The notes under the pieces are model-generated. The model was not told the DNA's origin. It made no database searches and saw only the letters and a program-made list of their open reading frames with translations. Shown here piece after piece: positions 26,335 to 33,647 of a DNA stretch of 64,000 bases; the first letter of the stretch is position 1; each line of letters begins with the position of its first letter. Where the stretch lies: NCBI RefSeq assembly GCF_001427125.1, contig NZ_LMGK01000020.1, forward strand, positions 299,317 to 363,316, given 5' to 3'. Origin of the DNA: Pseudomonas sp. Root562 (GTDB taxonomy: Bacteria > Pseudomonadota > Gammaproteobacteria > Pseudomonadales > Pseudomonadaceae). Made by a program: the position numbers and the translations under genes.

Positions 26335-26497
26335 GATTTGTCCCCTTCGTATGATTCACTGCCGTTGCCTCTTGGCCTTGCGTACCGAGCAATTCCTGCT
26401 GCTCGGCATACTGCGCCCGAAAATCGAAATCCCGTGGCCATGATGCAAAGTCGTGTTCTTCAACGACTTTGTGATCAGTAGAATTCGTCTCACTCAT
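26327..26497 (-). CDS. Uncharacterised 56-residue protein between pyk and eno
   Basis: A short ORF that reads MSETNSTDHKVVEEHDFASW at its N-terminus and ends ...VNHTKGTNHA. It begins 14 bases after the pyk stop, has a GAGGA ribosome site 7 bases before its ATG, and its stop lies 8 bases inside eno. It is acidic, rich in Glu/Gln/His/Asp, with no signal or membrane segment; a central WPRDFDFRAQYAEQQELL piece could be helical. Position, ribosome site and coupling argue for a real gene. I do not recognise it. It could be a small regulator or scaffold of the glycolytic enzymes. Confidence 0.65.
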   Translation of the reverse strand: MSETNSTDHKVVEEHDFASWPRDFDFRAQYAEQQELLGTQGQEATAVNHTKGTNHA

Positions 26498-26511
26498 CAG
26501 AGCATCCTCAA

Positions 26512-27960
26512 TCAGCGGATCGCTTCGCCTACGCGCACAACACGAAGGGAATTGGTCCCGCCTTGGGCGTTGGCGTAGTCGCCTTTGGTAATCAGAACGT
26601 GATCGCCTGCCTTCACCACACCACGGCGGGTCAACTCATCCACAGCTTTCTCGTTGACCAATTCAGGGGCGAAATCATCGCTGTCGAACGGGATGGTCGT
26701 GACACCACGAAACAACGTGACCCGATTTTGGGTGGCCAGATTGCGAGAAAACGCAAAGATCGGAAGGTGCGAGCGAATGCGCGACATCAAGCGAGGTGTA
26801 TCACCGCTTTCCGTCATGCAGATGATGGCTTTGACACCGTGCAGATGGTTGGCCGCGTACATGGCGGACATCGCGATGGACTCGTCGATCTTGTGGAACA
26901 CCTGGTCGACGCGATGTTTGGAACGATGGGACTGAGGATGCTTTTCTGCGCCGATGATGATCCGGTGCATGGCCTCGATCGTTTCGATGGGATAGGCACC
27001 CGCCGCGGTTTCGGCGGAGAGCATCACGGCGTCGGTGCCATCAAGCACTGCGTTGGCAACGTCGAACACTTCTGCACGAGTCGGCATAGATTGCGTGATC
27101 ATCGACTCCATCATCTGAGTGGCGGTGATCACCACACGATTAAGCGTGCGGGCACGTTCGATAATCAGCTTTTGAACGGCGACGAGTTCCGCGTCACCAA
27201 TTTCCACCCCCAGGTCACCCCGGGCCACCATTACGCCTTCAGATGCTTCGATGATCTCATCGAGAATTCGCAAGTCATTGACGGTTTCTGCGCGTTCAAT
27301 CTTGGCAATCAGGCCGGCCTGCCCTCCTGCCTCCTGCATCAGGCGACGAGCCAGGTGCATATCCGAGGCGTCGCGTGGAAACGAGACAGCCAGGTAATCC
27401 ACCTGCATGTGTGCAGCCGTCTTGATATCGGCGAAATCTTTTTCGGTCAGCGCCGATGCCGACAGTCCACCGCCTTTGCGATTGATCCCCTTGTTGTTGG
27501 ACAGCGGTCCGCTTATCAGGACTTCGCAGATCAATTGCGTCGCTTCGACTTTCAGAACCTTCAACTCGATTCGTCCGTCATCGAGTAACAGAATGTCGTC
27601 TGGGCGGCTGTCTGTGATCAAGGCCTCGTAGTCGATTCCGACCCGCTGATTGTCCCCGGCATTTTTGTCCAGCGCAGCGTCGAGAATGAATTGCTGCCCC
27701 TTCTCCAGAACAACTTTTCCTTGCGCAAACCGTGCGATGCGAATTTTAGGACCTTGCAGATCGGCCAGTACTGCCACGAAACGACCATGTTTGGCAGCCA
27801 GCTCACGCACCAGCCGGGCACGAGCAATGTGATCTTCAGCCTTCCCATGGGAAAAGTTCAGGCGCACGACATCAACGCCCGCTTTCACCAATCCCTCGAG
27901 GGCTTCGAATGATTCTGTTGCTGGCCCCAACGTGGCCACGATCTTGGTTCTGCGCTGCAT
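26512..27960 (-). CDS. pyk: Pyruvate kinase
   Basis: A 482-residue pyruvate kinase, PEP + ADP to pyruvate + ATP. The N-terminal RRTKIVATLGPATE, VRLNFSHG, the catalytic Lys region LIAKIERAETVNDLRILDEI, MVARGDLGVEIG, ITATQMMESMI and MLSAETAAGAYP all match, and the C-terminal allosteric domain is present. Start at the ATG with GAGGAAG 8 bases upstream; a longer in-frame reading adds 45 unlikely residues. It is the first gene of the glycolytic operon and is divergent from a chemoreceptor. Confidence 0.94.
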   Translation of the reverse strand: MQRRTKIVATLGPATESFEALEGLVKAGVDVVRLNFSHGKAEDHIARARLVRELAAKHGRFVAVLADLQGPKIRIARFAQGKVVLEKGQQFILDAALDKNAGDNQRVGIDYEALITDSRPDDILLLDDGRIELKVLKVEATQLICEVLISGPLSNNKGINRKGGGLSASALTEKDFADIKTAAHMQVDYLAVSFPRDASDMHLARRLMQEAGGQAGLIAKIERAETVNDLRILDEIIEASEGVMVARGDLGVEIGDAELVAVQKLIIERARTLNRVVITATQMMESMITQSMPTRAEVFDVANAVLDGTDAVMLSAETAAGAYPIETIEAMHRIIIGAEKHPQSHRSKHRVDQVFHKIDESIAMSAMYAANHLHGVKAIICMTESGDTPRLMSRIRSHLPIFAFSRNLATQNRVTLFRGVTTIPFDSDDFAPELVNEKAVDELTRRGVVKAGDHVLITKGDYANAQGGTNSLRVVRVGEAIR

Positions 27961-28022
27961 GACAGATGCTTCCTCAAACAGGGTTTTATTATTGAACGCA
28001 AAGGAAATCTGGAGGCGCTTGT

Positions 28023-28044
28023 GATTATTTGCGTGCAAATAATC
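28023..28044. promoter_or_regulatory. Perfect palindrome, candidate operator of the glycolytic operon
   Basis: Perfect 10-base arms GATTATTTGC and GCAAATAATC with a 2-base spacer, 62 bases upstream of the pyk start and in the shared pyk/chemoreceptor promoter region. There is no T-run or G/C-rich stem, so it looks like protein-binding DNA rather than a terminator. One of the GntR regulators of the island is the natural candidate. Confidence 0.55.
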
Positions 28045-28180
28045 AATCAGCGCAAAGCAATCCAATTGACTGCTAAAACTGCCAGGGACCGACAAATGGC
28101 TTTTTACCTTAGTATTTTCATGCTAAACGCCCAGCACCCAGGTAAACGCCATCGAAAAACGCTTAAAAAATCTTGGCACA

Positions 28181-28208
28181 TTGACACACCAAAATGCAAT
28201 GCTATTTT
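28181..28208 (+). promoter_or_regulatory. Sigma-70-type promoter for the chemoreceptor
   Basis: TTGACA, a 16-base spacer and TATTTT, 68 bases before the chemoreceptor start codon. This is a good -35/-10 pair for a GC-rich genome; the surrounding 200 bases are notably AT-rich. Confidence 0.55.
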
Positions 28209-28275
28209 AGTCAGCACAAATACACGCATCCGGCCACGACCCGGATCGCACTACTCTGCCGAAGGGATATTGATC

Positions 28276-29898
28276 ATGCTGCCAAGACGCCTCTCCATCG
28301 CCAGTCGAATGGTTCTCGGGTTCGTCATCATTGCCGCACTGAGCATTGCGCTAGGGGTTTTCGCCCTACGTCAGATCGATGAAGTGCAGGTCCAATCGAC
28401 CCAGATAAAAGACAATTGGCTTCAACGGGTACGTGCTCTAGGGGCGGCGAATGCTGCACTGAACCGCTATCGGATGGGATCGATGCAGCACATTCTTTCG
28501 GTCAGCGAGAAAGACATGCAGTCTTACGAGGACAAAACCGCCGGGCGGTTGCGTCAGGTTCGCGAGCAAATGCAGAACTACGCCCAGTTGCTCACGAACG
28601 AGGACGATAAGGGACGGTTGAGCGCGTTCAATGCCAGCCTTGACGTGTATGCAAAAAATCACCTCGAATTGCTAAAGCTTTCTCGCAAGGGAGACAAAAC
28701 GGGCGCCAGGGAATTTTTGATGACGATCAGGGATTCCTACGATCAGATGACGCAAAACTTCGAAGACCTCATCGACCGTTCAAACCAAGGCGCAGAGCTG
28801 GCTGGTAACGAGTCGATCGATGCCTATCAACGCGCCGTCCAAGGCGTGGCACTGGTCATCATCCTGGTTGGTATCGGGACAGTTCTGGTGGCATGGCTAC
28901 TGACTCGCAGCATCACTGCTCCCTTGAATGTGGCCGTTAAAGCCGCGAAAACAATTGCTGAAGGTGATCTGAGCCAGCCCATTCAACCAACGGGCAACGA
29001 TGAAGCTACTCGCCTGCTCGAGTCCTTGGCGACCATGCAAAGCAATCTGATAAAAACCTTGGGAAAGATTTCAGGCTCGTCCCGTCAATTGACCAGCGCC
29101 ACTGCCCAACTAAACACGGTCACGGAAGCCTCCAGTCAGGATATTCAACAGCAACACGCCGAGATTGAGCAGGCAGCCACCGCGGTGACCGAAATGACCG
29201 CAGCCATTGAAGAAGTCGCCCGCAATGCGCTATCCACGTCCGAGCTGTCCGTGGCGTCACGGGACATTGCCCTGAAAGGGCAACAACGCATGGTCGAAAC
29301 ATTGGACGCCATAGAGACGCTCACCCGAGATGTGCAACTCAGTTCGGAGCAGATTGAAAGCCTGGCCGAACAGTCGCAGCGTATTGGCAAGGTACTGGAC
29401 GTTATTCGCACGATTGCCGAACAAACCAACCTGTTGGCACTCAACGCCGCTATTGAAGCGGCTCGAGCAGGCGATGCGGGTAGAGGTTTTGCCGTCGTTG
29501 CAGATGAGGTGCGCGCCCTCGCCCACCGCACTGCACAGTCGACGCGGGAAATCGAAGAGATGATAAGTGGCATCCAAAGCGGAACGGATACTGCCGTTTC
29601 AACCATGCTCAGCAGCAGTGAGAACACCCGTCTCACGTTGTCTTTGGCCCAATCCACTCAAAGCGCGCTGGCAGAAATTGTCGCCGCCAACGACGACATC
29701 AATCAACGCAATCTAATGATCACGACAGCCACGGAAGAACAAGCGCACGTTGCACGTTCCGTTGACCGCAACTTGCTCAATATCCGTGATCTATCCGTTC
29801 AGTCGGCTACGGGCTCACAACAAACCACTGACGCTTCGATATCCCTCGGCCATTTGGCTGTCGAACTCAACAGCATGGTGGGTCACTTCAAGATTTAA
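28276..29898 (+). CDS. Methyl-accepting chemotaxis protein
   Basis: A 540-residue chemoreceptor. Transmembrane helix 1 at about residues 12-30, a four-helix-bundle-type periplasmic sensor (about 35-185), transmembrane helix 2 (VALVIILVGIGTVLVAWLL, about 190-210), a HAMP domain, and a cytoplasmic signalling domain with the conserved hairpin tip (RTIAEQTNLLALNAAIEAAR). Full length. Its position between the glycolytic operon and the GntR/OtnC pair suggests it senses the substrate of this island, or a related acid. That link is inference. Confidence 0.92.
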   Translation: MLPRRLSIASRMVLGFVIIAALSIALGVFALRQIDEVQVQSTQIKDNWLQRVRALGAANAALNRYRMGSMQHILSVSEKDMQSYEDKTAGRLRQVREQMQNYAQLLTNEDDKGRLSAFNASLDVYAKNHLELLKLSRKGDKTGAREFLMTIRDSYDQMTQNFEDLIDRSNQGAELAGNESIDAYQRAVQGVALVIILVGIGTVLVAWLLTRSITAPLNVAVKAAKTIAEGDLSQPIQPTGNDEATRLLESLATMQSNLIKTLGKISGSSRQLTSATAQLNTVTEASSQDIQQQHAEIEQAATAVTEMTAAIEEVARNALSTSELSVASRDIALKGQQRMVETLDAIETLTRDVQLSSEQIESLAEQSQRIGKVLDVIRTIAEQTNLLALNAAIEAARAGDAGRGFAVVADEVRALAHRTAQSTREIEEMISGIQSGTDTAVSTMLSSSENTRLTLSLAQSTQSALAEIVAANDDINQRNLMITTATEEQAHVARSVDRNLLNIRDLSVQSATGSQQTTDASISLGHLAVELNSMVGHFKI

Positions 29899-30042
29899 TC
29901 AGTGCAATTTTTTGCATAATGCCACGTTAAAAAGTAGTCATCGGCGACGAAACCTGTTCGAATCAAGCCATGCTTCATTCGCTATCACTCTCCACTACCG
30001 CGGACAGTGATCGTCGCCACCCTATTTGTAAGTGATCAAAAT

Positions 30043-31008
30043 ATGGCCTCAAGCGCCCTCGTACTACGCATCGCTGCTGAAATCCGGCAGAAAATCCAGA
30101 CAGGCAAGCTAGCCCTGGGAGCTCACCTGAGCGCACAAAAAGTCGCCGACGAATTCAACGTCTCCCGCTCTCCTGCACGTGAAGCACTGGTATTGCTATC
30201 GGAGCAAAATATTCTCGAACAACTGCCAAATCGTGGGTTCTTTGTGTTGGAGCTCGTGCAGGATCCGTCGCAAATCCACGATGAGGTACTTCCGCTTGAA
30301 GAGCCGGACGAATACTACCGACTCTCGGAAGACTGGCTGAACAATGCAATCCCCAACGAAGTGACAGAGCAGTTTCTGCGCACTCGCTACAACCTGACAA
30401 AAGCCCAGGTCATAGACATTCTCAACCGGGCGGCAAAAGTCGGTTGGGCCGAGCCGAAACCGGGTTATGGCTGGCGATTCCTGGACGTGGCGAAGACACC
30501 GGAAACTCTCGAACAGATCTACAAGGTGCGCTCGTTGATCGAACCGGCAGCGCTGCTGGAGCCGACCTACCATCACGACCTGAGCAAGCTCCAGCGCTTG
30601 AAAAAAGAACAGCAGGACATGCTCAACGGCGGCATTGATAACCTGCCGGCTGATGTGCTGCTCAAAAATGGTATCCGCTTCCACGAAGAGCTAATCAAGC
30701 TCTCCGGCAACCCGCTTTATCACATGATCCTGGTCCAGATGAACAACATGCGGCGCTTGATCGAGTATCGCTCGATGATCGACCGCAAGCGCCTTTTCAA
30801 ACAGTGCGCCGAACACATCCGGATGATCGAACTGGTGGAGCAAGGCAACAACCTTGAAGCCGCGCATCTCATGAAACAGCACCTGAGTGGATCCTTCGCT
30901 CACAAATCGCCGATTCTGAAATTAAGACCCGAATCCGCCGAGGCCAGCCTTTCACTTTCAGGCATCGGCACTGGCCTCACATCACTTCTCGAGGAGAGCA
31001 CAAGTTGA
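30043..31008 (+). CDS. GntR family regulator with an extra winged-helix-like segment and FCD-type domain
   Basis: A 321-residue regulator. Residues 5-70 form a GntR winged helix (IQTGKLALGAHLSAQKVADEFNVSRSPAREALVLL). Residues about 100-150 (EVTEQFLRTRYNLTKAQVIDILNRAAKVGWAEPKPGYGWRF) look like a second winged helix. The helical FCD-type ligand domain follows (about 155-285). A homologue of the same plan lies elsewhere in the island. Its TGA overlaps the TTG start of the OtnC-like gene, so the two are cotranscribed and it probably controls that gene and perhaps the glycolytic operon. Confidence 0.87.
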   Translation: MASSALVLRIAAEIRQKIQTGKLALGAHLSAQKVADEFNVSRSPAREALVLLSEQNILEQLPNRGFFVLELVQDPSQIHDEVLPLEEPDEYYRLSEDWLNNAIPNEVTEQFLRTRYNLTKAQVIDILNRAAKVGWAEPKPGYGWRFLDVAKTPETLEQIYKVRSLIEPAALLEPTYHHDLSKLQRLKKEQQDMLNGGIDNLPADVLLKNGIRFHEELIKLSGNPLYHMILVQMNNMRRLIEYRSMIDRKRLFKQCAEHIRMIELVEQGNNLEAAHLMKQHLSGSFAHKSPILKLRPESAEASLSLSGIGTGLTSLLEESTS

Positions 31009-31643
31009 GCACCGAAGAACAATTGCGCGAAGAAATCTGCACCGTCGGCAAAAGCCTGTACGAACGCGGTTATACCGTGGGTAGCGCAGGCAATATCAGT
31101 GCACGTCTGGAAGATGGCTGGTTGATCACCCCCACCGACGCCTGCCTGGGAAGATTGAAGCCGGAAGAAATCGCGAAAGTCAGCAAGGACGGCACCTGGG
31201 TATCCGGCAACAAGCCGTCGAAAACCCTGGAGCTGCATCGTCAGGTATACGACCGCAACCCGGAAGTGAATGGTGTAGTGCACACACATTCGACTTCGCT
31301 CGTGGCTCTGACGCTCGCCGGAGTCTGGAACAAAGACGACATCCTTCCTCCACTGACGCCTTACCAAATCATGAAAGTCGGCCACATCCCATTGATCGCC
31401 TATCAGCGCCCCGGTTCTCCTGACGTGGCGGCACAAGTTGCTCAATTGGCCAACGATGTGCGTGGCGTCATGCTGGAACGGCTAGGCCCAGTGGTTTGGG
31501 AAAGCTCGGTATCGAAAGCCAGCTTTGCCCTGGAGGAGCTTGAGGAAACGGCGAAGCTCTGGATGATGAGCAATCCGAAGCCTGCACCGCTAGGTGAAGA
31601 GGCAATTGAGGATTTGCGCCGGGTGTTCTCAGTCAAGTGGTGA
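31005..31643 (+). CDS. otnC: Class II aldolase/adducin protein, 3-oxo-tetronate 4-phosphate decarboxylase-like (OtnC)
   Basis: A 212-residue class II aldolase-fold protein, TTG start with GAGGAG 8 bases upstream. TVGSAGNISARLEDG and LITPTDACLGRL match the OtnC branch, whose members decarboxylate 3-oxo-tetronate 4-phosphate to DHAP + CO2. Zinc ligands His93 and His95 (HTHST) are kept. The usual catalytic Glu after P-S-K is Thr74, and the usual third zinc ligand (N-H-G-P) is replaced: the sequence reads R-L-G-P with Leu160. So this copy may be inactive, or use altered chemistry. It is in an operon with the GntR regulator. Confidence 0.75.
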   Translation: MSTEEQLREEICTVGKSLYERGYTVGSAGNISARLEDGWLITPTDACLGRLKPEEIAKVSKDGTWVSGNKPSKTLELHRQVYDRNPEVNGVVHTHSTSLVALTLAGVWNKDDILPPLTPYQIMKVGHIPLIAYQRPGSPDVAAQVAQLANDVRGVMLERLGPVVWESSVSKASFALEELEETAKLWMMSNPKPAPLGEEAIEDLRRVFSVKW

Positions 31644-32162
31644 TGCCTCCAAGAAGCAACACAAGTTGTTCCATTGAATAATGCGTTGATACTCGCCTTG
31701 TTAATCAAGATCTCCATTCATCTCGCGTCAGAGGTGATTAGCGAGGCGAATGTCCCCTTGCATAGTTGACACTATTTCCCCCTCAACCTAGGTCATGCAG
31801 CCTGACCGGGCACTATCTAACTGAATTTCCTCGCTATTACGCTCGTTCTTCGAATTCGGGGCAGATCCGTAAGGTGCGCCGATGGAGAGTGACGGCCGGC
31901 TGCGAGTTATTTTCAGTCCATGCGCCAGGCAGCAATCGATTTCTGCGCTTCATGAAATGCGGAAAACGAGTGTGGATTCAACCGGTCGATGCAACAGATT
32001 GGCTAAATGAATCGCCTCTGGTTTCGTAGACATCTCGAACGGCTGCAAAGGGTCGATTACTGTCCTTGGTGATAGGCAGAAATCGGCCAAAAGCGGTCAC
32101 TGGACAGTCCACCCTTGAACAAGTAGCGTGCAAGCCAAATTTCATCTAATTAGAGTTCGCTC
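31644..32162. other. Gene-poor AT-richer stretch, no gene recognised
   Basis: About 520 bases after otnC with no convincing gene. An ORF at 31766-32029 lacks a ribosome site and normal codon bias. The string around 32040-32100 (GGCTGCAAAGGGTCGATTACTGTCC ... CGGCCAAAAGCGGTC, described here in parts) resembles a dispersed non-coding repeat seen in pseudomonads. Together with the next genes this looks like an insertion scar. Confidence 0.4.
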
Positions 32163-32951
32163 ATGGTTTCTATGGCTGTTCAGGAAGAAGTTCGAGCCCG
32201 CCTACGCCGCGCAGAGGACGAGCACGATGTGAAAGTGCTTTTAGCAGTTGAATCAGGAAGTCGCGCCTGGGGATTCGCCTCTCCCAACAGCGACTACGAC
32301 GCACGCTTCATTTATGTGAATAAACCTGAGTGGTATCTCGCTGTGGGCCTTGAGGAACAGCGCGACGTCATCGAGTATCCCATCATCGACGACATGGACA
32401 TCAACGGCTGGGATCTACGAAAGGCACTTAGACTATTTTGGAAGTCCAATCCAGGCTTTGTGGAGTGGATACAGTCGCCCATCATCTATGAGCATACTGG
32501 TTCCTTTCACATGTGGGCCAAGGAGTTACTGCCGCAGGTGTATTCGGTAGAAAGCGGCATTTACCACTATCGCAGCATGGCTAAAACTAACTATAGGGGG
32601 TATTTGCAGGTCCCTCATGTCCCTCTGAAAAAATACTTTTATGTACTACGCCCGTTGTTATCGGTCCGGTGGCTAGAGCAGTTTGGAACGCCCGCGCCTA
32701 TAGAATTTGACAGGCTGCGCGGTGTCATCGAAAGGGAGCCTGAATTCCAGCGGGCAATTGATGATTTGCTTGCGGTCAAGCGCGCATCTCCAGAGATGGG
32801 ATTATCGCCTCAGATCATGCCGATCCAGCAATTCATTGAGCGTGAGCTCACTAGACTTGAATCAATTAAACCGACCCGTAGCGAGCGCAAAGAAGTTGAA
32901 CCATTGCTTTCCGAACTGTTTCGCTCGGTGCTCAAAGACGCTTGGGGATGA
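32163..32951 (+). CDS. Predicted nucleotidyltransferase (Pol beta superfamily, COG3541-like)
   Basis: A 262-residue protein with a minimal nucleotidyltransferase core. LLAVESGSRAWGFASPNSDYDARFIYV (about residues 25-52) carries the G-S-x-A/R-x-G and S-D-x-D motifs that bind nucleotide and metal. The downstream half is helical and matches the YcgL/COG3541 type, linked to RNA end modification in some systems. Codon use is more AT-rich than the neighbours and it sits alone in gene-poor DNA, which suggests horizontal acquisition. No RtcB/ligase partner is visible. Start could be 9 bases later. Confidence 0.82.
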   Translation: MVSMAVQEEVRARLRRAEDEHDVKVLLAVESGSRAWGFASPNSDYDARFIYVNKPEWYLAVGLEEQRDVIEYPIIDDMDINGWDLRKALRLFWKSNPGFVEWIQSPIIYEHTGSFHMWAKELLPQVYSVESGIYHYRSMAKTNYRGYLQVPHVPLKKYFYVLRPLLSVRWLEQFGTPAPIEFDRLRGVIEREPEFQRAIDDLLAVKRASPEMGLSPQIMPIQQFIERELTRLESIKPTRSERKEVEPLLSELFRSVLKDAWG

Positions 32952-33107
32952 TGTTGTACCGGCCCCTCTGTAGACGCCAGGTACGTCAGCCTACATAAAT
33001 TAATGATGACCGCTTTGGGTCGTTTGCTGCATATCACACCTAGATGAAACTGACCCGTTGCTACCAGTGGAAAAGACAGAACTATCCGCCGCCGGAGTTA
33101 ATCGCGT

Positions 33108-33317
33108 TCAATACATAGAGTTAAACAGCTGCTCAGAGTTCTTCAATTCACACGCCGCTTCTGCCTCCGCTCGCGTTGGAAAATGAAGGGGTAGACGGGA
33201 CTTTTCCTTGTTGTCATAAATGTCGAATCCAGACGACTCCGTTCGCGAATAAAAGCGCACACCACACCTTGCAGATTCTGTCTCTTTAGGTGTTGCTGGT
33301 ACGACAACAAATCTCAA
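33108..33317 (-). CDS. Small hypothetical protein
   Basis: About 69 residues, basic and polar: the body reads ...CGVRFYSRTESSGFDIYDNK followed by a helical Ala/Glu-rich end. A GAGGAG site abuts an upstream ATG directly but is at ideal spacing (6 bases) from a TTG two codons later, so I take the TTG. Both starts give the same frame. No family is recognised. Composition matches the foreign-looking nucleotidyltransferase nearby. Confidence 0.5.
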   Translation of the reverse strand: MRFVVVPATPKETESARCGVRFYSRTESSGFDIYDNKEKSRLPLHFPTRAEAEAACELKNSEQLFNSMY

Positions 33318-33323
33318 TACCAT

Positions 33324-33647
33324 CTCCTCACCTATAGTTTTTTATTCCTAATTCTTTTGTTTTAGCGGCATATAGCCATCTTATCAATCTCCCGTCATGG
33401 GTCTCGACGAGTGGAAAGTACCTAGCCCAGATGCAGAGTTAACCGATGGTGAGCCGATGAAAGCTTCAGGCCGAAGGCAGCTCAAGATTTCGCAGTTTCG
33501 ACCTGGAAATTTGTTCCGAAGGCTATGCATGGCGGCAAGAAAATATCTGCCGTGGTTTTACAGTCCTCATGGCCCTCTGACAGTCTGCGCGCTTGGTTTT
33601 TAGCCACTTTGAAGGCGGCATCCTGCGATGCACTTCCCGCCTCGCTA
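33324..33647. other. Intergenic stretch with no gene recognised
   Basis: About 320 bases between the small ORF and the 3' end of aconitase. A 68-codon reading frame (33397-33603, plus) has no ribosome site or family resemblance. I see no clear terminator for the aconitase gene here. Confidence 0.4.

Noticed and set aside
26563..27588. 341-codon open frame antisense to pyk
   Set aside because: Shadow of the pyruvate kinase gene; Cys/His-rich random-looking protein.
28171..28200. Sigma-54 promoter at TGGCAC before the chemoreceptor
   Set aside because: The -24 like TGGCAC is present but no TTGC lies at the required spacing; the sigma-70 pair TTGACA/TATTTT fits better.
31766..32029. 87-codon open frame after otnC
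   Set aside because: No ribosome site, mixed codon use and no family; more likely decayed or non-coding DNA.
33397..33603. 68-codon open frame beside acnA
   Set aside because: No ribosome site or recognisable sequence; short enough to arise by chance.
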